Assembly (NCBI GenBank): GCA_014885115.2
Contig: WKLE02000428.1
Location: forward strand, 1-19,009
Reading direction: 5' to 3'
DNA from: Asterionellopsis glacialis
Lineage: Eukaryota > Bacillariophyta > Plagiogrammaphyceae > Rhaphoneidales > Asterionellopsidaceae
DNA: 19,009 nt
Shown: positions 8,303 to 17,917 of the stretch, piece by piece
How the letters are laid out: the number at the start of each line of letters is the position of its first letter
Position numbering within the stretch: the first letter of the stretch is position 1
Notes under the pieces: model-generated
What the model was told of the DNA's origin: nothing
The model's input: the letters and a program-made list of their open reading frames with translations, nothing else
The model's database searches: none
Translations under genes and position numbers: made by a program

Positions 8303-10129
8303 ATAATGAATAATGATGAGCCTTCATTCGAATTCTTTATCTCCTTTCCTTGCCCTTTAAGATCTCACAGAGTGTGTGGAAAAGATAGATAGGCATTGAT
8401 TCCTACCTGGTATGTGCTGGGTGTCGGTACCTAAAATATTGCTGTATGCAACACAAGGACTCAAGTAGCTTGTGGATACCGGCGTTAGAAGCTTCTTTTT
8501 TCTTTTGGAGACAAGAATTTTATACCACAGAGAGATCTTTTTGGTGTTCCGCCATCCGCGGATCCAGCCAGTCGTGCATGTTGCACTTCTTATAGTGAAC
8601 AGAATCAGTAGAATACGTACGCTACTTTTAACTACGGTAATAGCTAATGTATGTCCTGCCGTACATGACGGGGGGGGGGTTCGCGATACCCTCTCTCCGT
8701 AGAGTCTTTCTGCATGTCAAATAGATCTTGTGTATGTGTCCTGTCCCTCTGTGGTTGGTCTCGCCCTCTTTGTCTGTCTTGTGTTGTGCTCCTGATCCTG
8801 GCGGGTCTTGTTGGGTTGGCAAATCTTGCGCTCGCCTCAAGATTTTTTGTGACACACTTTTTCTGTTTTAGAGATTTGTTGTCTGTCGAAACGTCAGATC
8901 TCAATCCCGCCATGCATGTTTTCCAAGAAACGACATTATCATCATGTACAGATAGATACATGGTATGAGTCTATGCGATATGAGATACTCCAACTTTGGT
9001 GTCATTTCATTGGTCAGTTGTCAGGGATAGATAAGAATGGGTTCCAATTTACTTACAGACAGTATACAGTAGCAGCGACGAGTGACTGGCTACATCGGTT
9101 TGGTTATCTGAATAGAACCGTTTCTATTTCAGTATACACATTTCAGTACGACAGAAACTTGTAACGGCTGGCTCGATCGTTTTTAAAAGTTAAAAAAAAG
9201 TTCAATCACGGGATTTTTCATTTCCACAAATTATTATTCATACGATCAGTACGTGTACCCAGGTATGTACGACAATACTATTTCATATGTATTAAAAACA
9301 ATAAAAAATACAAGAATGAAAGTTCAAAGCTAGCCAGTACCTTTCACATACAAACAAATCAACTAAGCGCAATTATAGATAGATGTGAATTGGTCAGTGA
9401 TCTGATAATGGTACCTTGTACATACCATTCTAGACTGGAACACAGAAGAAAATTTGCATGTACATTGTACTCATTTGACTGGTAAATCTAACGCATAGAT
9501 AGGAGTATATACCATGAAGTACGGTACGTAGAATAGTAATAATAGGAACCCCACCTACGAGTGCAGCTCTTTGAATGGGAATGTACCTGTACCAGGTACC
9601 TGTAGGACCTATTATACCAGTTACCAGTACCAGCAATAATATGAATACACATTATCCAACAGACTACCTGGGGTACCAGGACTGGTAGCTTCGCCTACTG
9701 GTGACCATGATGCAGGCTGATCGCGATTACAAGAAATCTCTACGAGGGTACCAGTAGATAGTCCCAGGATTATGTACTACCTGGTACAGGAACTGGTAGG
9801 AAGGTAGGACTGGTCATAAAGTCTTAGCTAGTACCTACATTTTTACCAGACTACCCGATCTGGTACGTAAAAAAATATAATAGGAGGACTCTCTCTGCTT
9901 CAGTACCTGGGTACGCGAAACACAAGAGAAATTCTATCGTATGATAACAGTCTTACCGGCTATCTGTATCGAATTTCAAGCCTTCCTTGCCTTAAGCACG
10001 AAAAAGTCAGAATTGACAGCAATCTTGTTTTCACGTGCTTGTCGTCTTTCGGCTCGTGGTTGAGATCGGTTCTATCTTGTACATGTCCGTGAAACTAGAA
10101 TAAGTCTGAAAGAGAAAGAAATATAAAAC
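8303..10129. other. Divergent intergenic region rich in GGTACC/CCAGTACC-like motifs
   Basis: This 1.8-kb region separates two divergently transcribed genes and should contain both promoters. From about 9405 to 9915 it is crowded with variants of CTGGTACC and its complement: exact GGTACC at 9410-9415, 9595-9600, 9672-9677 and 9747-9752, plus many degenerate forms such as CCAGTACC, CTACCTGG and ACTGGTAG. A run of ten G lies at 8670-8679. An 84-codon plus-strand frame (8714-8968) is Cys/Leu-rich with a hydrophobic stretch, but nothing else supports it. Confidence 0.55.
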
Positions 10130-12410
10130 ATGCAGCAATCGCCGGTGCCAGGAGGTGGAGGAGGCATGGATAATATTCCAAGGTCTGGTTCCGGCGGAAT
10201 AGTCCCAGCAGCACCAGCAGTAGCAAGAACAGGGAGTAATTCAACAGCGAGCGTAGGGGCATCTACGCCTCAGCGTCGACCAATGCCTCCGACAACCCGT
10301 GAAACTCCTAAACGATCTACCGGTAGTGGTGGTTTGCCTCCTGTGATTCCCTCGTTGTCAGCAACATCGACAGGTAGCGGTGGAAGCGATTTCTCAGGAT
10401 GTCCAGTTCCGAATAGAACAGCAACGCCAGTAAATGTGACGGCATCAAGTAGCCCCATCATTCAAGTCAGCACTGAAGACTCATCATCAGTATCTTCGTC
10501 TGGGAATGCCCCTGCAACGCCAGCAATGCCTGACCTTTCATCGAAAAGTACCAATACACCCCAAACACTCAATCCTAAAATGACCACAAACGCTTCGGCA
10601 GGGACAGCAACAGCAACTCCTCTTTCTCAACCACTAAGGACACCCAATACAGCCCAGGATGGCCAAGTCTTGAAATCAAGGGTCACTGTTCAAGATGGTG
10701 TTGTGTCCCGCGATGGAGTCGTGTTGGGATTAGAAGCCTTGGAACGCCAACAGGCTGAGATGGAAAAACGCAGACGGATGCAAGAACCATATTTACAGCA
10801 ACGGCCACCTCAACAATACCCTTCAACAACAACACCAAACCCCACACCACATCCTTCAGTGCGACACCCCGGCTCGATCATGACACCTGCTGGCGGTGCT
10901 CGCTTGGATGATGACGATAATACTGAACCATCATCCACTATGACTTCGACTCAGTCCAATAATAATAACAATATCCCTCGTCCAGGCACTGTCCATTCTC
11001 AGAATCGAGAATCTTCATTTACTAAATTCATACGAAAACGTCTCAACTCCATAGAGAACTTTAATAACAATGACAACAACAACGAGAATAATTCTCCAAG
11101 CAACAATCCCGCTCTCGATGAGGATGACGATGTTGCTTCTTCTTCGGGGGCACTCATTTACGGGTATCTCCTCAAAATGGGACGAAATGGAAAGTGGCAA
11201 CGAAGATTCTTTGAAACAGATGGAGAATGTCTTTCATACTACAAAAATCGACATCGTACCAAGTTGCTAGCACAGCTTGATCTTTGTAAGGTAGGTCGGC
11301 ATCTTGCAAGCTGCCTGCTTGTAAAAAAGATCCATTCTGTCAATGAGTTTGTTCTAACGTTTTTTTCTATAAATTTACGTGATTTTTCTTAATTTTTTAT
11401 TCCTTGCTTGATTACAGGTTGGAGAAATCGCAATTGATGAGGATGATCAATCTGGTTGTACCTTTCAAATTCAGGTTGCCAATCGTCCGTATGCGTTACG
11501 AGCTGAAAACAGTGGTACCTGCAAAGACTGGGTCATAACCCTCAATCGAGTAAAGGAGGCTCGAATGCATATTGGAGGATTTGAACTCATAACTCCTTTC
11601 AAGGCACCTCCAGACCTACTTGATCATAATGAACAGATGAAAGCAACCGCCAATGACGAGGAGGAAGAGTTTGCAGGTGCTACACCTCGTGTTGTGTTGA
11701 GGGCGAACAGACAGCGAACTCGAGCGGTAGTCGACCAAAATGTCAAGACGTGGGATCAGCTTGTACAGGTAGCAGACGGTGCACCACCAGATCTAATTTC
11801 AGGGTCACCAATGGCATCGCGAAAATCAGGGATGGTGGCTATGGCCGGCGAGCAAGATCTGGAAGAGGATCAAGAAGTCATCATGACTCATTTACCTCCT
11901 CAAGTTATGGCACGATGGGAAAAGCGCCGATCTCTCGTGTACAGTATGGGACGCAAAATTGTACGATGGGCCCGACGAGTAAGAGAATTACGATGTTCTG
12001 CTGATGAAAGCGATGTTCATTTGGATTCAAGGGTTCACCCACCAGGGCATGATGACGTGAAAAAACCGCAAGTTAGTGTTCAAACCAAGCAGCAGACTTT
12101 GGATCGTCAAGGAGGTGATGTCGGTTCTGTAGTAAGTGCCGGTAGTGGTTCAGTTGGAAGTGGTTCAGCACAAAATTACGGCTCCGGCTCTGGTTCTGAC
12201 TCATCAGTAGGCCCTCAATCTCCCACAAACTCATTTCGTGATGCTGTCAAATATTCCGAATGGATTGGAAAGGAAACAGAAATATCTAAAAAGCAAAAGG
12301 GTGGAGTAGTACCAATAGATCCGCAACAACCGAATACCCTGCAAAAAAATCCCAGCGGAAGCAGTCATGAAGAAGAAGATGACGAAGAAGAAACGAGGGA
12401 ACTTTCGTAA
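10130..12410 (+). CDS. PH-domain protein with long low-complexity flanks, two exons
   Basis: Exons 10130-11290 and 11418-12410 join in phase 0 to give 717 aa. Residues 1-340 are Pro/Ser/Thr/Asn-rich and probably disordered, apart from a charged helical patch around LEALERQQAEMEKRRRMQE. A pleckstrin-homology domain spans about 341-436. It begins YGYLLKMGRNGKWQRRFFET, followed by LSYYKNRHRTKLLAQLDL. After the splice it continues with FQIQVANRPYALRAEN and ends in the C-terminal helix CKDWVITLNRV, with the near-invariant Trp. The basic KWQRRFF loop suggests phosphoinositide binding at a membrane, as in many PH domains. A region rich in basic residues (ARWEKRRSLVYSMGRKIVRW) follows, then Gly/Ser repeats and an acidic tail. 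No catalytic domain is visible, so the protein is perhaps an adaptor; its partner is unknown. Confidence 0.85.
11291..11417 (+). other. Spliceosomal intron inside the PH domain
   Basis: This 127-base intron has donor AAG|GTAGGT and acceptor GATTACAG. Splicing joins LDLCK to VGEIAIDEDD and reunites the two halves of the PH fold. A GTAAGG five bases upstream is an alternative donor, but it would break the frame. Reading through gives a stop within the intron. Confidence 0.92.
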
Positions 12411-13917
12411 AACAGAACAGATCTGAGCAAAGCAAAAACTTATATCAACTACATGTGTGCATGCAAGACGAATGGAATGGATTTCTCCTTCTCCGTGCCC
12501 CCTTTCTTTTTAACTTTTCTATGGTCAAAAAGAGATTTTCTAAATGTTTTCACTGAAAATTGTGAATTGTCTGTCAGTTTGTTGAATCTAAACAAAATGA
12601 ATAATATAATAGTAGTGGTAAATGAATTTCATAATTTTTCACGTACTCCACTCTCAAAAGTCTTTACACGTACTGTCATACGAGTCTTTAGGAAGAAGCA
12701 GCCAACAGAAAGAAAGTCAGCTTTAACCATCATATAAAAGGTTCCACTTATAATTCGTCACCTTTCATTTTTCATTATAATTAACATCGCCATGGATACA
12801 GACAGCCCCTTTTCCATACCTGCCCAAGGCCAATCCGACTTTTCAAACTCCTATACTGTGTCTAACAAATTCTGGGACAAGCGATTAGCTAGAAGTACTT
12901 TCGGTGGAGTGAAATCATACGTCCTCATTTGGAAGCATGCATACCTTCACATTACAGGAAGAAGTGACACCTCCTCTTACTCTTCGGAATGATCTGCACC
13001 AATGAAGACTATTTGACCCTAAAGCCAAGCATTTGAAATCAGTTAGGAAGTAATACCATTTTCCCTTCCTAATCGAACCATCCAGGCCAACTTTCAGTGC
13101 ATTGCATTTTACGCGTTCACACTGCACCATAAAACGACTTCCATTGTGACACCATTTTATTACAGTATCCCGAACTTTGCCATAACTTTCCTTTGACACT
13201 CTTTACTGCAAAGGAAACTACCTTGCATCGAGAGCACCTAATAATGAAAGACTTGTTACATAGTTCTGACGAGTGCTCTCATTAGATGATGGTACCTTTC
13301 CGGAGGTCCTAAGGCGTTCTATTCTACCGGATAACATCGTTGTTGTCACTATAAAATACTGTGAAGGTACAAAGGCAATTTAAAAAAAAAAATAGGATGT
13401 GTAGTTTTAGTCGTACCGGTAGTTTGAGAAAGGTTTAGACATCAATACAGTTATTAGTATTGTAAGTAGACTAGTCCTACCTGGCACTTTGTAATCTCTT
13501 CTAACTTTACGTAGGATGTAATACTGCTTCTACCTACCTTCCAAAAATTTCGTCTTCAAGAATTTGTATAATATGATATTCATTCATGAATGCTATGAGA
13601 ATATCCTACGATTGCATTTTTTCATATTCCTTAGATATCGTCTTGCACATGTTAATCAACGGCTGGGAATGTTTGCTAATATTATTGTCATTTCGAAATG
13701 ATCAAAGCAACATCAACAATAATTATTTTCTCCCCAAATTTTCCAAAAATATTTGTTCTATCTAGAAGTAGTCAGTACTTACTATGTACGTATGATGTGA
13801 AATGTATGTTTTACGGCAAGAAGAGACAGGAGAGCGAGAAAGGGTTCATATCCACAAGGAGATAAGTACTGTATCATAAACCTAGCTCTACCGAATTTCA
13901 GGAAACTGAGGGAAGAC
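12411..13917. other. Intergenic region between the PH and LRR genes
   Basis: These 1.5 kb are AT-rich with no gene I can support. The palindrome TACCGGTA at 13414-13421 belongs to a motif family seen elsewhere in the window, next to CTAGTCCTACCTGG near 13480. A 66-codon frame starting MDTDSPFSIPAQG at 12792 has no recognisable feature. The last few hundred bases should contain the LRR-gene promoter. Confidence 0.5.
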
Positions 13918-15280
13918 ATGAAGTTCCTCCGCAAGTCGACGAAGACGGATGAGCCTTCAAATGAAGTGGAATCTCCTGTCGAAACAGTCACAGAGGAACC
14001 TGTCCCCGAAAATGAGAATGAAAGCCTCCAGGCCGAAGATCTCGTAGAAGCAGATGATGACGATGGTAGTGTAGAAATGGATATCGAGGCCTACAATGCT
14101 GTCAAGAAAGTGGACGAAAAAAGTGCGAAAAAAATGAAGGCTTCAGAGGAAAGTTCCGTCGAGACCAAAGAACATGAGGTGAAAAAATGGTGGATTGTTG
14201 TCGTACTTCTTTTGTTTACGGTTGCTGGTGTTGTTCTAGCTCTTGCGTTGACTCTCCCGAAAGACAAGAAAGAAGAGGTGGAAGAATCAGCTGTGCCCAC
14301 AAGCGCTCCTACCATCGTCCCCACAACAGCTATTGAAGGTGTCCTGTATGGTATTTTGGAAGCTTATACATTAAAAGAGGTTCTAGCAGACGCTTCAACT
14401 CCTCAAGGCAAAGCCTTCAATCAATTGCTCTCAGAAGTAACAACAATTGATGCAATTGACAAATTTCGTGTCGAACAGCGGTACGCTCTCATGACCGTTT
14501 ATTTTAGTACTGCAGGAGAGGGATGGAATAATCGAGTTGGCTGGAGTACTTTTAGTGAAAATGAATGTGATTGGTTTGGGGTATCTACGTGCCGAAGAGA
14601 TGCAGACGGTAATTCAGCTGTTACGAATTTAAATCTGAGTAAGTATGATAATATTGAATTTTTTCGCGTCCAAATAACGAAGTTCATCTCAAATACCTTT
14701 CTTTTTCTTAATTTTATCTATTGCAGATGGAAACAAGCTTCAAGGTACCCTTCCCTTCGAAATTTGTGCCCTCCATTCCGAACTTGGAGAGTTACATTTA
14801 GGAGAAAACGATATTTCGGATGAAATTCCATGGTGTCTTGTAGGATTCCGACAAATGAAAATTTTGGAATTGTCAAACCTTCAGTTGACAGGTGAGGTAC
14901 CAGGGCTGCTGACAAACCCATCTCTCAAGGAGCTGTCTCTCAAAAATAATCAGCTCACTGGATCCCTTGAAAAGTTATTTGAACTGCCTGAAGCTTTGAC
15001 TGGTTCGCTGGCAGAGGTCGGAGAAGAGACGAATATTTTGTCAACGGCAGCAATATCCTTGCAGCTGCAAGGAAATTCATTTGACGGACAGATCCCCAAA
15101 GACTTCGGCAAACTTGGTGAACTTACATCCCTTGAGCTGCATTCCAATGATCTAACTGGTGACATGGCTCCTGAAATCTGCGAGCTAAAGAATTTCGGTG
15201 TACTTGTAGAGCTCACTGCCGATTGCGTTAAAGATATCAGCTGTGGCTGCTGCTCGTATTGTCATGTCAGAGAGGAATGA
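13918..15280 (+). CDS. Single-pass transmembrane leucine-rich-repeat protein, two exons
   Basis: Exons 13918-14638 and 14727-15280 join within a codon to give 424 aa. An acidic cytoplasmic-type N-terminus (1-88) leads into a transmembrane helix at about 91-112 (WWIVVVLLLFTVAGVVLALA), flanked by KK before and KDKK after. A Pro/Thr linker follows. Next comes an LRR N-cap reminiscent of plant LRRs, GEGWNNRVGWS...CDWFGVSTC (201-225). Plant-type LRRs run from about 236 to 390, with units such as LNLNGNKLQGTLP, LELSNLQLTGEVP, LQLQGNSFDGQIP and LELHSNDLTGD. The end has a cysteine-rich cap, ADC...CGCCSYC. With no signal peptide and one internal helix, the LRRs are expected outside the cell or in the lumen. 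There is no kinase domain. The ligand is unknown; a cell-surface recognition role is inference. Confidence 0.88.
14639..14726 (+). other. Spliceosomal intron in the LRR gene
   Basis: This 88-base intron has donor GTAAGTATG and acceptor TCTATTGCAG. Splicing within a codon changes LNLS to LNLNGNKLQGTLP, which restores a perfect LRR consensus across the junction. That is strong evidence for the exact boundaries. Confidence 0.95.
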
Positions 15281-15414
15281 TTTATTTTATTTGCGGTAGA
15301 ATTTGAATTATTTTATTGTGTACAAAAATTAGTTTTAATTTGAGAAGTAGGAGCTTATTGGATGCATAGAGCACAGGATATCATAGCAATAATATTTATT
15401 TACCATGAACATCC

Positions 15415-16737
15415 TCAATTTTCATTAGATTGTGGTTGAATATCTTGAGCCCAGCAGACACAATCTTTTGTACTCTCTTTCCAGGCATTAACATCCTTCG
15501 CAAATGTCTGGCTGACAATAAGAGGGAACACGATGGTAGCCTCTGCGCAAACTTTGACTGGATTTGCTGTTATTCGGATCTTCCCCCAGCTCAGAGCTTC
15601 TTCTGGAGATGCTCCACTATCACTTCCGTCAAATTCTTGACCCGTATTGATGTATACAGAATAGTCGGCACCATTTCGCATTAGATTAGCATTGCAGGTA
15701 TGATGTTTTACTAAACCACCCCCAAGAATAATCTGCCCAGTAGCATGACTTTGAACAGCAAGGTCGTTGATTCGGCGAATATCTTCACCTATGTCCAAAC
15801 AGAACCCTGGACGTTTGTAGGAGTGGAAGTATAGCATATCTCCAACACTTCCATCTGTCAACGCTGGACAAAAAACAGGAATATCATTTTTTGCTGCCCA
15901 ATATAAAACGCTTTCCTCGTTGTTAATTTCACGGCCCAAGCGTTCAATGACCTTGGAGGGTGTCCATTGGAACTTAGATGGAAGGTCTTCCTCAGAATCG
16001 CTTTGTTTTGCAACTTTTTTTGCCCAATCCTTCCATTCATTGTCTTGTTCGTCGTGCATTTTTTCAATCAAAGGTGAAACCCAATCTTCAAACTGACAGT
16101 AGTTTTTATTGGGCACAAGAAGGTTACCAATCCGATTGATACCTTTCTTACGGAGTTCTCTTCCGTTAAGTTTAAAATCCCCCATGAACGTTGGTTGAAA
16201 GCATTTCATTAAATCTTCTTCGATCCCCCCTGCTGTGGTCACTAATACATCGACCATTTTGTGCTGTACCAAGAAACGGATGATCTCACGCTGACCTGAT
16301 GAAATTTGATTAGACGTATACGCAAAAAAAATACGAGCTCGGACTCGCTCGCGAATCTCCATTGGCTTGAGAGATGGATCGTCCCCTTCTTTCCAGGGCA
16401 CAGAACTCAAACGCCAATCACGCATTTGCTGGATTTGTTCTACTGCGAGAGCAAGATTTGTAGCTTGGAAGCCCGTGTTGCGGAAAGATTTCATAATTGA
16501 ATCTAGCAAATCACTTTCCGCTCCGGTCGTAGAAAAGTTATGTCCATGACATTCAGGTGTTCCCTTTGGCATAGAATCACTTTCTCCAAGAACAGCTGAC
16601 GCCGATACAGAAGGAATGTGTGGTTTGGCACTCACAGTGGAATCATTTGACAGAGGTTTTTCTTCTAAAATAGTTTGATTCCCATCTGTTTTATTTTCAT
16701 CGAGAACAGTTCCGGCATCGTTCTTGCTTTCTGTCAT
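15415..16737 (-). CDS. DHPS: Deoxyhypusine synthase
   Basis: This enzyme uses NAD and spermidine to convert one lysine of eIF5A to deoxyhypusine, the first step of hypusine formation. The protein is 440 aa in one exon; the human enzyme is about 370. The extra length is a Ser/Thr/Glu-rich N-terminal extension (1-75) and a short acidic insert near 240-257. Diagnostic motifs are YTSNQISSGQRE (140-151) and TTAGGIEEDLMKC (167-179) of the NAD site, FCPALTDGSVGDMLYFH (289-305), ILGGGLVKHH (337-346), GSDSGASPEEALSWGKI with the catalytic lysine at K386, and VFPLIVSQTF near the end. It is most likely cytosolic, since the extension is acidic rather than basic. The gene is convergent with the LRR gene, with 134 bases between the stop codons. 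Confidence 0.97.
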   Translation of the reverse strand: MTESKNDAGTVLDENKTDGNQTILEEKPLSNDSTVSAKPHIPSVSASAVLGESDSMPKGTPECHGHNFSTTGAESDLLDSIMKSFRNTGFQATNLALAVEQIQQMRDWRLSSVPWKEGDDPSLKPMEIRERVRARIFFAYTSNQISSGQREIIRFLVQHKMVDVLVTTAGGIEEDLMKCFQPTFMGDFKLNGRELRKKGINRIGNLLVPNKNYCQFEDWVSPLIEKMHDEQDNEWKDWAKKVAKQSDSEEDLPSKFQWTPSKVIERLGREINNEESVLYWAAKNDIPVFCPALTDGSVGDMLYFHSYKRPGFCLDIGEDIRRINDLAVQSHATGQIILGGGLVKHHTCNANLMRNGADYSVYINTGQEFDGSDSGASPEEALSWGKIRITANPVKVCAEATIVFPLIVSQTFAKDVNAWKESTKDCVCWAQDIQPQSNEN

Positions 16738-17188
16738 AGTAAAAATACCTTTCTATTGCAGGTGACAAACTTCCGAAGAGACAAGAGGAAAAGATGCAAA
16801 AAACGAAAAGTTCCTGGCACAAATGTTAATTCTCTTCACTTTTTGATCTCCCTGGGTTCTAGAACTAGCTTTATTGTAATGCAGATTAGTAACCTACCGG
16901 TAGGACTTCTCTCTAGAGGTGCTAGGCAAATGCAAGAAAGAATGAAAGAAGAACGCTTGTGTGCTTGCTTGTAGCTTTTCCTTATCCTCTTGTCAGAGGC
17001 AACCGCGAGAGTTTCGAGTGGTCCTCGTCCGTTCCGTTGATTACTGGTGCAAATCAAAAGCATGCAAACCTGTCCGTTGTCCCGTAAGAGTTTCATTGTA
17101 CAGACATACAGACAGTTAGAATGGATTCGTGGGTCCTACCGTACGTTGATTATTCTGTTGTCAATCTAGATTACTTTTGGGAAACCCA

Positions 17189-17331
17189 ATTTTGCTTCCC
17201 CCCACTAATCTGAGGACTAGGCAACCTCATGGAAAAATGCTGCTGACTAGCTTAATAAGTTTACTAGTCAGTAGCAAAGAGCATTTTGCAAAAAGTCATC
17301 CTGGGCTCAGATTAGTGGTACAACGCAAAAT
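17189..17331. repeat. Long imperfect palindrome, MITE-like or hairpin-forming
   Basis: Nested inverted repeats share a centre near 17257-17260. The arms are ATTTTGC/GCAAAAT (17189-17195 and 17325-17331), CCACTAATCTGAG/CTCAGATTAGTGG (17202-17214 and 17306-17318, perfect over 13 bases), AAAATGCT/AGCATTTT (17234-17241 and 17280-17287) and CTGACTAG/CTAGTCAG (17243-17250 and 17264-17271). The loop is 13 bases. I saw no convincing target-site duplication, so a mobile origin is not proven. Confidence 0.7.
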
Positions 17332-17833
17332 CATAATCATCGATTGACTTTTGGTTTTTTATTCTCTTTCAAATTCAATACAAGTTTGTTTGTGAACAAA
17401 TGCACTCATGTGCAGGTCAAACAAAAATTTATGATTTAAAAAATGTCTCCTTAGTATCATTCTGTCTAATGTGCATACAGTTCTTTGTGTATACATAAGT
17501 AAATTTTTTATTCACATACTTCTTAACAAAGAAAATAAAAAGAGTTTTATTCAAGGGATCAAATAATTAACAGTTGGATACACTTTAATATAGGTGATAC
17601 ATATTTGGTAAAATCCTTGTCAAAAAGTTTGTTTGGTGCATTAAAATTATAGAGTGAGTGAAGACCTTTGAAGTGATATATTTGGATTCATCTGAATCAT
17701 CATGGTGGTTGTTCAAAAAAGCTCATAATCTACATCAAACAGAGGTACAATAATTATCACTCAATCACATACATACAGACTATAAAATCATCAACTAATA
17801 CTGTCAAACTCAACACCATCTATGAGACTGTAA

Positions 17834-17917
17834 AATACTGGTGGGCTTGCCTCCAAGACTTAACAACATTTACACAATACTGGTGGGTTTGCCTCCAAGA
17901 CTTAATAATATTTACAC
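17834..17917. repeat. Two-copy tandem repeat, 42-bp unit
   Basis: Copies at 17834-17875 and 17876-17917 both begin AATACTGGTGGG and end TTTACAC, and differ at three of 42 positions (all C/T). Although 42 is divisible by three, no long open frame runs through the repeat. Confidence 0.9.

Noticed and set aside
8670..8679. Homopolymer runs (ten G here; ten C at 18124-18133)
   Set aside because: Simple runs that are prone to sequencing error, with no surrounding structure to suggest a function.
8714..8968. 84-codon Cys/Leu-rich frame with a hydrophobic stretch
   Set aside because: It overlaps open frames on the other strand and its region is T/C-rich promoter-like DNA. Hydrophobicity alone follows from that composition.
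6953..10129. A CD-NTase/cGAS-like partner gene beside the STING-like gene
   Set aside because: No frame near the gene shows the nucleotidyltransferase GS...D.D pattern, so a CBASS-type operon is not present in this window.
12792..12992. 66-codon frame beginning MDTDSPFSIPAQG
   Set aside because: It is short, has no known motif, and no splice junction or repeat supports it.
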